Source of the DNA: Pseudomonas sp. DC1.2
Lineage (GTDB): Bacteria > Pseudomonadota > Gammaproteobacteria > Pseudomonadales > Pseudomonadaceae
Direction: 5' to 3'
Length of the DNA: 64,000 bases
Assembly (NCBI RefSeq): GCF_034351645.1
Contig: NZ_CP133782.1
Span: 3,601,001 to 3,665,000 of the forward strand
How positions within the stretch are numbered: position 1 is the stretch's first letter; each line of letters begins with the position of its first letter. A program made the translations under genes and the position numbers. Below the pieces are notes generated by a model. That model was not told the DNA's origin and did no database searches. It was given only the letters and a program-made list of their open reading frames with translations. Positions 17,830 to 28,212 of this stretch are shown one piece after another.

Positions 17830-20031
17830 ATGCCCACTCCAGCTCGACTCGGCGTTCCTTTTCGTCCGACGCTCCTCGCCTTGTTTTGCTCACTGTCCTT
17901 CACCGCCCATGCTGCCGCCCCCGAAAGTGAAGGTAAAACATGGGTGCTGGACGACGTAAACGTCAACGCACAGGCGCCAACGGCATCGGGCCTCGCCCCG
18001 GCCTATGCCGGTGGTCAAGTGGCTCGCGGAGGCCAACTCGGCGTTTTGGGCAATCAAGAGACGATGGACGTGCCGTTCAGCGTCGCCTCCTACACCGCCA
18101 AATTGATCCAGGACCAGCAAGCCGAAACCGTCGGCGATGTACTGCTAAACGATGCCTCAGTGCGCCAAGCCACCGGCTACGCCAACCAGGCTCAGGTCTT
18201 CGTGATCCGCGGTCTAGCGCTCAATGGCGACGATATTTCCTATAACGGCCTCTACGGCGTGCTGCCACGGCAGATTATTTCCACCGACGCGCTCGAACGC
18301 GTGGAAGTCTTCAAGGGCCCGAACGCCTTCATCAACGGCGTCACCCCGACCGGCTCCGGCATCGGCGGCGGCGTAAACCTGCAACCGAAACGCGCCGACG
18401 ACGTGCCGCTGCGTCGTTTCACCAGCGACATCAGCAGTGACGGTCGGGTCGGCGAGCACTTGGACATTGGCCAGCGTTTCGGCGAGGACAACCGCTTCGG
18501 CGCACGGCTCAACCTGGCCCAGCGCGAGGGCGATACCGGTATCGACGACGAAAACCAGCGCTCAAAACTATTTGCCCTCGGCCTCGATTATCGCGGTGAC
18601 GCCCTGCGCATCTCCGGCGACTTCGCCTACCAGAAGCAGCGCATCAATGGTGGACGCAACTCGGTGTTCCTCGGCAGCGCCACCCAAGTTCCGGACGCGC
18701 CGTCGGCCGACACCAACTATGCGCCGAAGTGGGGTTACACCGACATCGAAGACACTTTCGGCATGCTGCGCGCCGAATATGACCTGAACGACAACTGGAC
18801 CGCCTACGCGGCAGGGGGCGCCAAGCATACCCGTGAAGTCGGTCGCTACAGCTCCACCACCCTGACCGACAACCTCGGCAACGCCACCACCACTGGCTCC
18901 TTCATTCCTCACAATGAAGACAACACCAGCGCCATGACCGGTCTCAACGGGCACTTCCAGACCGGCTCGGTCAGTCACAAGCTGAACGTCGGCCTGGCCG
19001 GAATCTGGACCGAACAACGCAGCGCCTACGATTTCGACCTCACCCCCTACGCCAACAACCTCTACCGCCCGGCCAATGTGCCGGCGCCAGAGGGTGGCTT
19101 CTCCGGCGGCGACCTGAGCGACCCAGGCATCGTCGGCAAAACCTTCGTGCGCAGCGCTGCCGTGTCCGACACCCTGGGTTTGATGGACGATCGTCTGTTG
19201 CTGACCGTCGGCTTGCGTCGTCAACAGATGGTGATTCAGGGCTACAGCTACGGCGATGGCACGCGCACCAGCGCCTATGACGAATCGATCACCACGCCGG
19301 TGTACGGCATCGTCTTCAAACCGTGGCAACACGTGTCGCTCTACGCCAACCGCATCGAAGGCCTGGCGCAAGGTCCAACCTCGCCGACATCGGCTGGCGG
19401 TCGCGTGGTGACCAACGGCAACGAGGTCTACGCCCCGGCCCGCTCCAAGCAAATCGAAGCGGGTGTAAAAGTCGACATGGGCACCTACGGCGCAAGCCTC
19501 GGGGTGTACCGCATCGAACAGCCAAGCGATGGCTACCCGCTGATCACCAGCAACACCACGGCGGTCTATGTGCGTGAGGGTGAACAGGTCAACAAAGGCG
19601 TGGAACTCAACGTCTTCGGCGAACCGGTCAGCGGCCTGCGCCTGATCAGCGGCCTGACCCTGATGAATACCGAACTGAAGAACACCCAGAACGCCGCCAA
19701 CGACGGTAACCGGGCGATTGGCGTACCGAGCTTCCAGTTCAACGCTGGTGTGGATTGGGACGTGCCGGGGCTGCAAGGCGTCGCACTGACCGGACGGATG
19801 CTGCGCACCGGCGGCCAATACGCCGACGCGGCGAACAACCTGAGCCTGCCCACCTGGAACCGCTTCGATGCCGGTGCCCGCTACGCTTTCAAGGTCTCGC
19901 AAAAAGACGTGACCCTGCGTCTGGGCGTCGACAACCTGAGCAACGAGAAATACTGGGAATCGGCCCTCGGGGGTTACTTGACGCAAGGCGAACCACGGGT
20001 GGCAAAGTTGTCTGGCACGATCGATTTCTAA
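17830..20031 (+). CDS. TonB-dependent siderophore-type receptor
   Basis: 733-residue outer-membrane receptor. ATG 17830 is chosen because it opens a signal peptide (LLALFCSLSFTAHA-AAPE); the frame is open further upstream but has no ATG before it. The plug carries VPFSVASYTAKLIQDQQAETVGDVLLND and FVIRGL, then LERVEVFKGPNAFING, which are typical of FhuA/FoxA/PiuA-like siderophore receptors. The barrel ends LSGTIDF with terminal Phe. No clear Fur box or iron-starvation box is seen upstream. No sigma/anti-sigma pair adjoins it and there is no N-terminal signalling extension. A strong terminator follows. It sits beside the bacteriocin island. Confidence 0.93.
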   Translation: MPTPARLGVPFRPTLLALFCSLSFTAHAAAPESEGKTWVLDDVNVNAQAPTASGLAPAYAGGQVARGGQLGVLGNQETMDVPFSVASYTAKLIQDQQAETVGDVLLNDASVRQATGYANQAQVFVIRGLALNGDDISYNGLYGVLPRQIISTDALERVEVFKGPNAFINGVTPTGSGIGGGVNLQPKRADDVPLRRFTSDISSDGRVGEHLDIGQRFGEDNRFGARLNLAQREGDTGIDDENQRSKLFALGLDYRGDALRISGDFAYQKQRINGGRNSVFLGSATQVPDAPSADTNYAPKWGYTDIEDTFGMLRAEYDLNDNWTAYAAGGAKHTREVGRYSSTTLTDNLGNATTTGSFIPHNEDNTSAMTGLNGHFQTGSVSHKLNVGLAGIWTEQRSAYDFDLTPYANNLYRPANVPAPEGGFSGGDLSDPGIVGKTFVRSAAVSDTLGLMDDRLLLTVGLRRQQMVIQGYSYGDGTRTSAYDESITTPVYGIVFKPWQHVSLYANRIEGLAQGPTSPTSAGGRVVTNGNEVYAPARSKQIEAGVKVDMGTYGASLGVYRIEQPSDGYPLITSNTTAVYVREGEQVNKGVELNVFGEPVSGLRLISGLTLMNTELKNTQNAANDGNRAIGVPSFQFNAGVDWDVPGLQGVALTGRMLRTGGQYADAANNLSLPTWNRFDAGARYAFKVSQKDVTLRLGVDNLSNEKYWESALGGYLTQGEPRVAKLSGTIDF

Positions 20032-20047
20032 TCACCGCCGCACAATG

Positions 20048-20082
20048 AAAAGGCCTCGCAGCTTCAGCTGCGGGGCCTTTTT
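20048..20082 (+). terminator. Rho-independent terminator after the siderophore receptor
   Basis: AAAAGGCCTCGCAGC, loop TTCA, then GCTGCGGGGCCTTTTT: a GC-rich stem with a single mismatch and a T-run, 17 bases after the stop. Confidence 0.9.
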
Positions 20083-20155
20083 CCATTGGGCTGTCCGCAG
20101 GCCTGTGCGCCCGGAGTGAACCATACTGGGTCCAGACGCCCCGGAGAGCCGAACC

Positions 20156-21691
20156 ATGAATCGTAGTGACGTACTGATTATCGGCGCCGGCCCGACCGGG
20201 CTGGTACTGGCGCTGTGGCTGAGCAAACTCGGGATACGGGTGCGCCTCATCGACAAAACCCAGGCACCCGGCACCACGTCGCGCGCACTGGCGATTCAGG
20301 CGCGAACCCTTGAGCTGTATCAACAACTGGACCTGAGCGACACCATCGTGCAGCAGGGTCACCGGGTGGCAGCCGCTAACCTCTGGGTCAACGGCGAAGC
20401 CGTGACGCGCGTGCCCCTGGACGCCATCGGTGAAGGCCTGACGCCTTATGCGTTCATGAAAATATTTCCTCAGGATGAGCACGAACGGCTGCTGATCGAA
20501 CGCCTTGAAACCTTCGGCATCACGGTGGAACGCGGCACCACACTTGAACATTTCAAGGAAACCGGTGACGGCATCAGTGCTCAGTTGCGCCTGCCCGATG
20601 GCCGCGAGGAAACCTGCCAGGCTTGCTACATTGCCGGTTGCGACGGCACCCGATCAGTGGTGCGCAAGACCCTGGACAGCGCTTTTCCAGGTGGCACCTA
20701 CCAACACATTTTCTACGTCACCGATATCCAGGCTAGCGGCCCGGCGCTCAACGGTGAATTGCACGTGGACCTCGATGAGGCGGATTTTCTCGCGGTATTT
20801 CCGTTGACCCACCCAGGTCATGCCCGGTTAATCGGCACCGTGCGCGACGAACATGCCGAACACACTGAAACCCTGCGTTTTGAAGACGTCAGCCACCGCG
20901 CTATCGAACACATGAAGGTAAAGGTCGAACAGGTGAACTGGTTTTCGACCTACCGGGTGCATCACCGGGTGGCGGAATTCTTTCGCAGCGGACGCGCGTT
21001 CTTGCTCGGCGACGCCGCCCACGTCCACAGCCCTGCGGGCGGGCAAGGCATGAACACCGGCATTGGCGACGCGATCAACCTCGCCTGGAAACTTGCCGCC
21101 GTGCTGAGCGGCGGCGCAACCGCCAAACTACTCGACAGCTACGAAATCGAACGCATCGCCTTCGCCCGACGCCTGGTGTCCACCACCGACCGAGTGTTCA
21201 GCTTCGTCACCGCCGAGGGGCGAATCGCCGACCTACTGCGCACCCGGCTCGCACCGTTTGCCATGCCGAAACTGGCGTCCTTCGCCCCGGCCCGGGAATT
21301 GCTGTTTCGCACGGTGTCGCAGATCACCCTCAACTACCGTGGCATGCCATTGAGCGAGGGCGTTGGCGGCCTCGTCCACGGCGGTGACCGGCTGCCCTGG
21401 GCACACGACGGCGAGGGGGATAATTTCGATTCGCTGAAAAACCCGACCTGGCAAGTACACGTGTACGGCGACACCAGCGACGAAATGATCGCCTGGTGCA
21501 TCGAGCATCATCTGCCGTTACAGGTCTTCGACTGGCGGCCAGCCTTTGAAAAGGCCGGGTTGGCGCGCAACGGCTTTTACCTGTTGCGGCCCGATACCTA
21601 TGTCGCGATTGCCGACAACAGTGCCGACCCCAAGGTGATCGAGCGGTACTTGCGGGATCACGGGATTCGGCTGTTTTTTGATTCGCAATGA
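20156..21691 (+). CDS. FAD-dependent aromatic-ring monooxygenase family protein
   Basis: 511-residue class A flavoprotein monooxygenase (PHBH/PheA/TetX fold). The FAD-binding GxGxxG is at the N terminus (VLIIGAGPTGLVLALWLSKLG), the DG motif in YIAGCDGTRSVVRK, and the second FAD motif in FLLGDAAHVHSPAGGQGMNTGIGDAINLAWKL. The C-terminal part (about 380-511) looks like the thioredoxin-like tail of phenol hydroxylase-type members. These enzymes use NAD(P)H and oxygen to hydroxylate aromatic or polyketide substrates, but no neighbouring pathway identifies the substrate here. It stands between two terminators, so it is probably monocistronic. Confidence 0.88.
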   Translation: MNRSDVLIIGAGPTGLVLALWLSKLGIRVRLIDKTQAPGTTSRALAIQARTLELYQQLDLSDTIVQQGHRVAAANLWVNGEAVTRVPLDAIGEGLTPYAFMKIFPQDEHERLLIERLETFGITVERGTTLEHFKETGDGISAQLRLPDGREETCQACYIAGCDGTRSVVRKTLDSAFPGGTYQHIFYVTDIQASGPALNGELHVDLDEADFLAVFPLTHPGHARLIGTVRDEHAEHTETLRFEDVSHRAIEHMKVKVEQVNWFSTYRVHHRVAEFFRSGRAFLLGDAAHVHSPAGGQGMNTGIGDAINLAWKLAAVLSGGATAKLLDSYEIERIAFARRLVSTTDRVFSFVTAEGRIADLLRTRLAPFAMPKLASFAPARELLFRTVSQITLNYRGMPLSEGVGGLVHGGDRLPWAHDGEGDNFDSLKNPTWQVHVYGDTSDEMIAWCIEHHLPLQVFDWRPAFEKAGLARNGFYLLRPDTYVAIADNSADPKVIERYLRDHGIRLFFDSQ

Positions 21692-21701
21692 ACCCACTCT
21701 C

Positions 21702-21735
21702 CCCCGTGTGCGAGCGAACTGGCTCACACACGGGG
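21702..21735. terminator. Hairpin between convergent genes
   Basis: CCCCGTGTG (21702-21710) and CACACGGGG (21727-21735) form a stem between the monooxygenase and hemB stops. The motif with GCGAGC/GGCTC is common in Pseudomonas intergenic repeats. Confidence 0.65.
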
Positions 21736-21749
21736 CCTTGCAGTGCGTG

Positions 21750-22724
21750 TCAGATCCCGGCCAGGGCCAGGTCCATCGCGAAATAGGTGAAGATCAAGTC
21801 CGCCCCTGCACGCTTAATCGCGCCAAGGCTTTCACGCACGACGCGGTCTTCATCGATCGCTCCGGCCTGGGCGGCAAACTTGATCATCGCGTACTCGCCA
21901 CTGACCTGATACGCCGACAATGGCAAGCGCGATACTTCGCGGATATCACGAATGATGTCCAAGTAGGCGCCAGCGGGTTTGACCATCAACGCGTCAGCGC
22001 CTTCCTGTTCGTCCAGCAGCGATTCACGTATCGCTTCGCGGCGGTTCATCGGGTTCATTTGATAGCTTTTGCGGTCGCCTTTGAGCGCACTGCCGCCGGC
22101 TTCGCGGAATGGGCCGTAGAGTGCGGAGGCGAATTTGGTCGAATAAGCCATGATCGCGGTCTGGGTGAAACCGGCTGCATCCAGCGCCCTACGAATCGCC
22201 TGGACCTGGCCGTCCATCGCCGCCGATGGAGCGATCACATCGGCACCGGCGTGAGCCGCAGCAACGGCTTGTTTGCCGAGGTTGATCAAGGTCTGGTCGT
22301 TATCGACTTCATGGTGATGCATCACACCGCAGTGACCATGGTCGGTGTATTCGCAGAAACACGTGTCGGACATCACAATCATGTCCGGCACCGCGTCCTT
22401 GGCAATGCGCGACATCCGCGATACCAGACCGTTGTCGCTCCAGGTATCGCTGCCGCTGGCATCCAGGTGATGAGACACACCGAACGTCATCACTGACTTG
22501 ATCCCGGCACGCGCATAACGCTCGATTTCACCCGCCAGTTTCGACTCTGGAATACGCATCACGCCGGGCATGCTTTTAATCGGTACGAAATCGTCGATTT
22601 CTTCCTCGACGAAAATCGGCAGCACCAGGTCGTTCAAGCTGAACTCGGTTTCCTGGAACAGGCTGCGCAGGCTCGCATTGCGGCGCAGACGGCGTGGACG
22701 TGCTTCGGGGAACTGACTGGACAT
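21750..22724 (-). CDS. hemB: Delta-aminolevulinic acid dehydratase (porphobilinogen synthase)
   Basis: 324 residues, identical in length to E. coli HemB. It condenses two 5-aminolevulinate molecules to porphobilinogen in haem synthesis. The two active-site lysines are in [15 protein letters not shown] and [12 protein letters not shown] cysteine-bearing metal loop is present ([15 protein letters not shown]). The start is ATG 22724 with AGGAAGG upstream; in-frame codons further upstream are not needed. It is monocistronic by appearance. Haem supply fits the iron theme of the region but is a housekeeping function. Confidence 0.97.
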   Translation of the reverse strand: MSSQFPEARPRRLRRNASLRSLFQETEFSLNDLVLPIFVEEEIDDFVPIKSMPGVMRIPESKLAGEIERYARAGIKSVMTFGVSHHLDASGSDTWSDNGLVSRMSRIAKDAVPDMIVMSDTCFCEYTDHGHCGVMHHHEVDNDQTLINLGKQAVAAAHAGADVIAPSAAMDGQVQAIRRALDAAGFTQTAIMAYSTKFASALYGPFREAGGSALKGDRKSYQMNPMNRREAIRESLLDEQEGADALMVKPAGAYLDIIRDIREVSRLPLSAYQVSGEYAMIKFAAQAGAIDEDRVVRESLGAIKRAGADLIFTYFAMDLALAGI

Positions 22725-22874
22725 GGGCCTTCCTGAAAAACCAAAACGAGATGAAAGTCGTAGGGGACGAAGCTTATGCCCTGTGTGGTGCAAGGCACAA
22801 ACCTCAGGCGTGGAAAAAACCGTTACTGACCCGGCAACAATCCCGGCCCGTGTGGGCGCACCGCACAGGGCTGA

Positions 22875-23717
22875 CTACAGCGTCAGCGTCCCATTGATGC
22901 AGGTCACCGCCGAGCCGCCGACCCAGATTTCATCACCGACCTGCTCCACTTGAATCCGCCCGGCACGGCCCATGGTCAAGCCCTGACTAACTACATAGGA
23001 CGCCGGGGCCAAGCCTTCAGCGAGCAACCATCGGGCAATCCCGGCGTTCAGGCTGCCGGTGGCCGGGTCTTCCGGCATGCCTTCACCGGAGATGAACGCG
23101 CGCACTTCAAACTGTGCATCATCGCCATCGCGCTCGGGGCACCACGGGGCGATGACACCCACCTCCAGGCCGCGCATGAGCGAATAATCCGGTTGCAGGT
23201 TCAGCACCTGCTGCCGATCCTCGACCATCACCGCCAGCCAGCCTATGCCGTTATCGACCCACTGCGACCTGACGATGAGCCCTTCAGCCAGGCCAAGCCC
23301 AAGCCGCACACGCTCCAGCACATCGGCGTCTACCGGCCCGGTCCGCAATAAGGGCGGCGCGAGGAAAGCCAACTCGGCCCCTTGACGACGGATCCGCACC
23401 AGCCCCACCCCGCACTCCTGAATGATCTCCTCCCCCTTGGGCACACCGCCCGCCTCAAGCCAGGCATGGCACGAGCCGAGAGTCGGATGACCGGCGAACG
23501 GCACCTCGTTCAAGGTAGTGAAAATTCGTACACGATAATCGGCCCGAGGGTCTCGGGGCTGAAGCAAAAACGTGGTTTCGCTAAGGTTGGTCCAGGCCGC
23601 GAAGGCCGCCATGCGCTCGTCATTCAGCTCATCGGCGCCAATCACCACCGCCAGCGGGTTGCCCTTGAGCGGGGTGCGACTGAAAACGTCTATCTGCTTG
23701 AAATTAAATGAGTGCAT
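22875..23717 (-). CDS. PhzF-family isomerase
   Basis: 280 residues with the PhzF/DapF double-barrel fold. It carries the NPLAVV motif and the conserved NLSETTFL glutamate that acts as acid/base in PhzF. The FAGHPTLGS loop and the C-terminal FISGEGMPEDPATGSLNAGIARWL segment are typical. No other phenazine genes are present, so it is one of the stand-alone PhzF-like enzymes of unknown substrate. The gene lies directly downstream of a GST on the same strand (23 bases apart), so the two are probably cotranscribed. Confidence 0.9.
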   Translation of the reverse strand: MHSFNFKQIDVFSRTPLKGNPLAVVIGADELNDERMAAFAAWTNLSETTFLLQPRDPRADYRVRIFTTLNEVPFAGHPTLGSCHAWLEAGGVPKGEEIIQECGVGLVRIRRQGAELAFLAPPLLRTGPVDADVLERVRLGLGLAEGLIVRSQWVDNGIGWLAVMVEDRQQVLNLQPDYSLMRGLEVGVIAPWCPERDGDDAQFEVRAFISGEGMPEDPATGSLNAGIARWLLAEGLAPASYVVSQGLTMGRAGRIQVEQVGDEIWVGGSAVTCINGTLTL

Positions 23718-23740
23718 GGCCTGCCTTGGTCTTTAAAGTG

Positions 23741-24439
23741 CTATTTGGGGATGTCGAGCCCGCGGATCACCGCCGGCCGTGCGAGGAATCGCGCCAGAAC
23801 CCGCGTGACATTGGGGAAGTTCTGAATGCCCACCAGATCGCCGGCCTCATAGAAGCCGATCAGATTGCGCACCCACGGGAACGTAGCGATGTCGGCAATG
23901 GTGTAACGCTCGCCCATAATCCAGTCGCGCCCTTGCAGTTGTCCATCAAGAACCTTTAACAAGCGTTTACTTTCCTCCACGTAGCGATCACGGGGCCGCT
24001 TGTCCTCGTAGTCCTTGCCGGCGAACTTGTTGAAAAAACCCAGCTGGCCGAACATCGGCCCTATGCCCCCCATCTGAAACATCAGCCACTGAAGGGTCTC
24101 GTAACGTGACGCCGATTCCTGGGCCAGCAGTTGCCCGCTCTTGTCGGCGAGGTAGATCAGAATCGCCCCGGACTCGAACAGCGCCAACGGTTGATCACCC
24201 GGCCCATGAGGGTCGAGGATCGCCGGGATTTTGTTGTTGGGGTTCAGAGAAAGGAACTCGGGAGAAAGCTGGTCCTGAGTGTCAAAGCCCACACGGTGCG
24301 GCTCGTAAGGCAAACCGATCTCCTCGAGCATGATCGACACCTTGACGCCATTAGGGGTCGGCAAGGAGTAGAGCTGCACCCACTCCGGGTACTGGGCCGG
24401 CCATTTGTGGGTGACGGAAAACGCGGACAAATCGGTCAT
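23741..24439 (-). CDS. Glutathione S-transferase family protein, YfcG/YghU-like
   Basis: 232 residues. The N-terminal extension and the TPNGVKVSIMLEEIGLPYEPH segment are typical of the nu-class (YfcG/YghU) GSTs, whose members have disulphide-bond reductase activity. Glutathione-site features NPNNKIPAILD and FESGAILIYLADK are present, as are C-terminal signatures (MGGIGPMFGQLGFF; YTIADIATFPWV). It is upstream of phzF-like in a likely two-gene operon. Substrate unknown. Confidence 0.9.
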   Translation of the reverse strand: MTDLSAFSVTHKWPAQYPEWVQLYSLPTPNGVKVSIMLEEIGLPYEPHRVGFDTQDQLSPEFLSLNPNNKIPAILDPHGPGDQPLALFESGAILIYLADKSGQLLAQESASRYETLQWLMFQMGGIGPMFGQLGFFNKFAGKDYEDKRPRDRYVEESKRLLKVLDGQLQGRDWIMGERYTIADIATFPWVRNLIGFYEAGDLVGIQNFPNVTRVLARFLARPAVIRGLDIPK

Positions 24440-24668
24440 CAGAGTCTCAATGCAAACCTTGGAGCGCCGATCATAGTGTGCAGCAGGTGCGGGCTGCGAC
24501 CTTTTCCAAAGCCCATCGGGTGCGTCACCCTCGCAGACCGGTGCGCGGCAACGGCTCCCAGACTTGTCCTACCTAATCGATCTACTGCGTCCTACGCACT
24601 CTCGGGAGCACGCGACAAAGGGGCTGGGCTATCATGACTCAATCTCCCTTAATGTCCGGAATCCTTCC

Positions 24669-25724
24669 ATGTCACTCACATCCGTAGCCGCCCCCACCCG
24701 GGGCTGGTCATTCTGGTGGAAACCCGCCCTGTTCTTGCTGGTGGCCTGCGTCGGTCTCTACTACGTCAAGTGGTCGCCTTACTACCTCAAGGCCTTCGTT
24801 GCCGCTGACAACCACAGCATCGGCGCCTCCATCCTCAACGACCAACAGTCTTCACCGCTGGCTGCGGCGCTGGCGTATGCCCAGGTGTATTTCCTGGCGA
24901 TCTGGAAGGCCGCCGTGCTCGCGGTGATTCTCGGTTCCCTGCTGCAAGTATTGATTCCACGGGACTGGTTGCTGCGCTTGTTTGGCCGCGCCGGTTTTGC
25001 CTCGACCTTGCGCGGCGGCCTGTTCGCCCTGCCGGGAATGATGTGCTCGTGCTGCGCGGCCCCGGTGGCCGCCGGCATGCGTCGGCAGAATGTCTCGGTC
25101 GGGGCCGCGCTGGCGTTCTGGATCGGCAACCCGGTGCTCAACCCCGCGACGCTGGTGTTCATGGGCTTTGTGCTCGGCTGGGGGTTCACCGCGCTGCGGC
25201 TGGTGGCAGGTATCGTGCTGGTGTTCGGCGTATCGATGGTGGCCCAGCGAATCGCCGGCCCCGAAAACCTGCCTGAGGCCGCCGTCGAAGCCGTGGCCGA
25301 AGCCACCGAGCTGGATTCCCAACCCTTCCTGACCCGCTGGGGCCGGACGATCTGGCAGCTCTTCTGGAGCACGATCCCCATCTACATCCTCGCGGTGCTG
25401 GTGCTGGGCGCGGTGCGGGTCTGGGTGTTTCCGCATATTGATGGCGCGATGGCCAACAGTTTGCTGTGGCTGGTACCGCTGGCGATCATCGGCACCCTGT
25501 TCGTCATTCCGACGGCCGCTGAAATCCCCATCGTGCAAACCATGATGACCTTGGGCATGGGCACCGCACCGGCCGTCGCGCTGCTGATGACCTTGCCGAG
25601 CATCAGCCTGCCGTCGCTGTTGATGCTGCGCAAGGATTTCGAAGCGCGGGTGCTGGTGAGCGTGGCGCTGATGACCATACTGATGGGTGTGGTGTGCGGG
25701 TTGATCGGGGCTTGGGTACTTTAA
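24669..25724 (+). CDS. YraQ-type (DUF318) membrane permease
   Basis: About 351 residues with eight or so hydrophobic segments. The first signature half has GMMCSCCAAPVAAGMRRQNVSVGAALAFWIGNPVLNP and the second has TAAEIPIVQTMMTLGMGTAPAVALLMTLPSISLPS. This duplicated layout matches the PF03773 permease family, whose members include predicted metalloid or thiol-compound exporters. The CSCC cluster is a hint of metal or thiol involvement only. ATG 24669 is chosen over the longer open frame because it directly precedes the first membrane helix and has GGAA upstream. Monocistronic, ended by a hairpin. Confidence 0.85.
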   Translation: MSLTSVAAPTRGWSFWWKPALFLLVACVGLYYVKWSPYYLKAFVAADNHSIGASILNDQQSSPLAAALAYAQVYFLAIWKAAVLAVILGSLLQVLIPRDWLLRLFGRAGFASTLRGGLFALPGMMCSCCAAPVAAGMRRQNVSVGAALAFWIGNPVLNPATLVFMGFVLGWGFTALRLVAGIVLVFGVSMVAQRIAGPENLPEAAVEAVAEATELDSQPFLTRWGRTIWQLFWSTIPIYILAVLVLGAVRVWVFPHIDGAMANSLLWLVPLAIIGTLFVIPTAAEIPIVQTMMTLGMGTAPAVALLMTLPSISLPSLLMLRKDFEARVLVSVALMTILMGVVCGLIGAWVL

Positions 25725-25745
25725 GGTATTGGGTGCAGTGTTCTT

Positions 25746-25781
25746 GCCCCCTCATCGCGAGTTTGCGCGCGATGAGGGGGC
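25746..25781. terminator. 14-bp perfect hairpin between convergent genes
   Basis: GCCCCCTCATCGCG (25746-25759) and CGCGATGAGGGGGC (25768-25781) around an 8-base loop, followed by GAAAAA on the plus strand. It lies 9 bases from the mnmH stop and serves both convergent genes. Confidence 0.75.
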
Positions 25782-25790
25782 GAAAAACCA

Positions 25791-26894
25791 TCACCCGAGC
25801 CGATTAGGGCGCTCTCGCAAATACTCGAGAACAGCGCCCTGCTCGCCGGAAAACTCGATCCGGTGGCCTTTTTTCTCGCGTTGAAAGGCATACATCGGGT
25901 CGTAATACTCACCTAGCAGCACCTCAATCCAGTCGCGAAACAGCTCGACCGATCCGGTGCGCGCCTGCTCGGCCAATGCGTCTTCCATTTGTAGAAACAT
26001 ACGCTGGTGACGCTCACCACCGAGGCGGCGATAGATATTGTTCAAGCTTGAGATCAGCCGCTCGGCATAGAGCTCAAATCCCTGATCACCGTGCAGCGCT
26101 ACAAACTCGGCATGCAGGTTGATCACGTAATCCTGAAGAATCCGTTCCACCCGCCCTTCGACGCTATCCTCCAGCCAAACCATGGCAAACCCTTGCATGC
26201 CTTGGTACAGCGGCAACGGCAAGGCACAACTGCCGACCATGCGACTTTCGTCTTCGAGCACAAACTGCTCGATACCCGTGGCGCGCTTTTTCAGCACATC
26301 CACCGCCAGACGGTTCTCGAAATCAATGTTGGTCGGTTGGCCTGTCGCCCGTTTGCCGAAACTGGAGCCGCGATGATTGGCGTGACCTTCAAGGTCCAGG
26401 CCATTGCTCAGTTGCGCCAGCACCTCAGTCTTACCGGTGCCTGTCATGCCACCCAACAGCACGAAGTCGCACTGTTCAACGGCCTGATCGACGGTTTCCA
26501 GCAGAAAAGTACGCATGGACTTGTAACCACCACCAATGCGTGGATAGTCGATGCCGGCCTCTTCTTTGATCCACTGCTGAACGATCTGCGAACGCAAGCC
26601 GCCGCGAAAACAATACAAGTAACCCTCGGGATTGGCCCGAGCGAACTCGACCCACGCCTGGATACGTCGGTCCTTGACCTCACCCGAGACCAGTCGTTGC
26701 CCCAGTGCAATCGCGGCCTGCTGGCCATGTTGCTTGTAACAGGTGCCAATTTGTTCGCGCTCGTTGTCGCTCATCAGCGGCAGGTTAACCACCCCCGGAA
26801 ACGAGCCCTTGACGAACTCGATTGGCGCACGGGCATCCATCATCGGCCGGTCATTGAGAAAAATGTCGCGGTAATCGGTGAAGTCCATAGACAT
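25791..26894 (-). CDS. mnmH: tRNA 2-selenouridine synthase
   Basis: 367 residues (SelU/YbbB). The N-terminal rhodanese domain carries the catalytic Cys in [13 protein letters not shown], and the P-loop domain carries [12 protein letters not shown]. The enzyme replaces sulphur by selenium at the tRNA wobble 2-thiouridine, via geranylation, using selenophosphate. The ATG overlaps the selD stop by one base (TGATG), so its selenium donor is made by the coupled upstream gene. Confidence 0.96.
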   Translation of the reverse strand: MSMDFTDYRDIFLNDRPMMDARAPIEFVKGSFPGVVNLPLMSDNEREQIGTCYKQHGQQAAIALGQRLVSGEVKDRRIQAWVEFARANPEGYLYCFRGGLRSQIVQQWIKEEAGIDYPRIGGGYKSMRTFLLETVDQAVEQCDFVLLGGMTGTGKTEVLAQLSNGLDLEGHANHRGSSFGKRATGQPTNIDFENRLAVDVLKKRATGIEQFVLEDESRMVGSCALPLPLYQGMQGFAMVWLEDSVEGRVERILQDYVINLHAEFVALHGDQGFELYAERLISSLNNIYRRLGGERHQRMFLQMEDALAEQARTGSVELFRDWIEVLLGEYYDPMYAFQREKKGHRIEFSGEQGAVLEYLRERPNRLG

Positions 26895-27928
26895 CAGAAC
26901 ACCTCTACCGCGTTGGTCTGTCGCTCAACCAGTTCACCAATAGGCTCAAGCGTCAGGCCCAGTTCGGCGGCGACCGCCAGGAACTGTTCGTTGCCCTCAG
27001 GCGTGACTGCAATCAGCAGACCACCGCTGGTTTGCGGATCGCACAGCACGCGTTTGTGCAACTCTTGCAAGCGTCCGAGTTTGCTGGCGTAGCTGTCGAA
27101 GTTACGCAATGTCCCGCCCGGCACACAGCCCTGGTCCAAGTAATACTCAACGCCGGGCAGCAGCGGCACGCGGGCGTACTCGATGCGTGCGGTCACATGA
27201 CTGCCGTCGGCCATTTCCACCAGGTGGCCGAGCAGGCCGAAACCCGTGACGTCCGTCATCGCCGTGACACCGTCGAGTTTGCCGAAACGGCTGCCGGGTT
27301 TGTTCAGGGTACACATCCAGTCGCGGGCCAGGCCGATGTCGGCGTGACGTAGCTTGCCCTTCTTCTCGGCGGTGGTGAGGATGCCGATGCCCAGCGGCTT
27401 GGTGAGGTACAGAAGGCACCCCACGGTGGCGGTATCGTTGCGCTTCATATGGCGCTTTTGCACCAGACCGGTCACGGCCAGACCAAAAATAGGCTCCGGC
27501 GCATCGATGGAATGGCCGCCCGCCAGCGGGATACCGGCCTCATCGCACACCGAACGCCCACCGCGAATCACTTCACGAGCAATTTCCGGCGCCAGCACAT
27601 TAACCGGCCAGCCCAGGATCGCAATCGCCATCAGCGGATCGCCGCCCATGGCGTAGATATCGCTAATGGCATTAGTGGCAGCAATACGGCCGAAGTCGAA
27701 CGGGTCATCGACGATCGGCATGAAGAAGTCAGTGGTCGAAACCACCCCGCGCTCTTCGTCGATGGCATACACCGCCGCGTCATCGCGCGAGGCATTGCCG
27801 ACCCACAATTTCGGGTCCAGGTTCTGCGCGCCGCTGCCGGCCAGAATAACCTCCAGCACCTGAGGGGATATCTTGCAGCCGCATCCTGCGCCGTGGCTGT
27901 ACTGGGTCAGACGAATCGGCTCGCTCAT
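26894..27928 (-). CDS. selD: Selenophosphate synthetase
   Basis: 344 residues. It makes selenophosphate from selenide and ATP. The Gly-rich catalytic start [13 protein letters not shown] contains the essential Cys and Lys (this copy uses Cys, not selenocysteine). Later motifs include [39 protein letters not shown], and [13 protein letters not shown] 27928 is chosen since the motif must lie near residue 17; the upstream open frame is not family sequence. It forms an operon with mnmH. No selA, selB or selenocysteine tRNA is in the window. Confidence 0.96.
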   Translation of the reverse strand: MSEPIRLTQYSHGAGCGCKISPQVLEVILAGSGAQNLDPKLWVGNASRDDAAVYAIDEERGVVSTTDFFMPIVDDPFDFGRIAATNAISDIYAMGGDPLMAIAILGWPVNVLAPEIAREVIRGGRSVCDEAGIPLAGGHSIDAPEPIFGLAVTGLVQKRHMKRNDTATVGCLLYLTKPLGIGILTTAEKKGKLRHADIGLARDWMCTLNKPGSRFGKLDGVTAMTDVTGFGLLGHLVEMADGSHVTARIEYARVPLLPGVEYYLDQGCVPGGTLRNFDSYASKLGRLQELHKRVLCDPQTSGGLLIAVTPEGNEQFLAVAAELGLTLEPIGELVERQTNAVEVF

Positions 27929-28212
27929 GGGGGTACCTCGTGAAGTCAATGCCGCCGATTCTAGCAGAGCATGGACACCGCAAGGCATTTCGCCAGGTGC
28001 GCCGCTGGACGCAAGGTACAGCACAACGATGCAGGGGCCGGGCATTGACCGAAAGGACAGATTAAAGGGTTATTCCTTAGCCTTTTCCGCACCTTGAACG
28101 AAATTGGTATGGGATATGCAAACGTTTGCGAGTCGCCGATACCGGCATTTTTGCAACCTGACAGCACACACCCGACAACCGGGCATTCGATCCACACGAA
28201 AAGGGACTTTTA

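Noticed and set aside
18568..19986. A 472-codon minus-strand frame under the siderophore receptor
   Set aside because: Shadow of the receptor gene; no start signals or domains.
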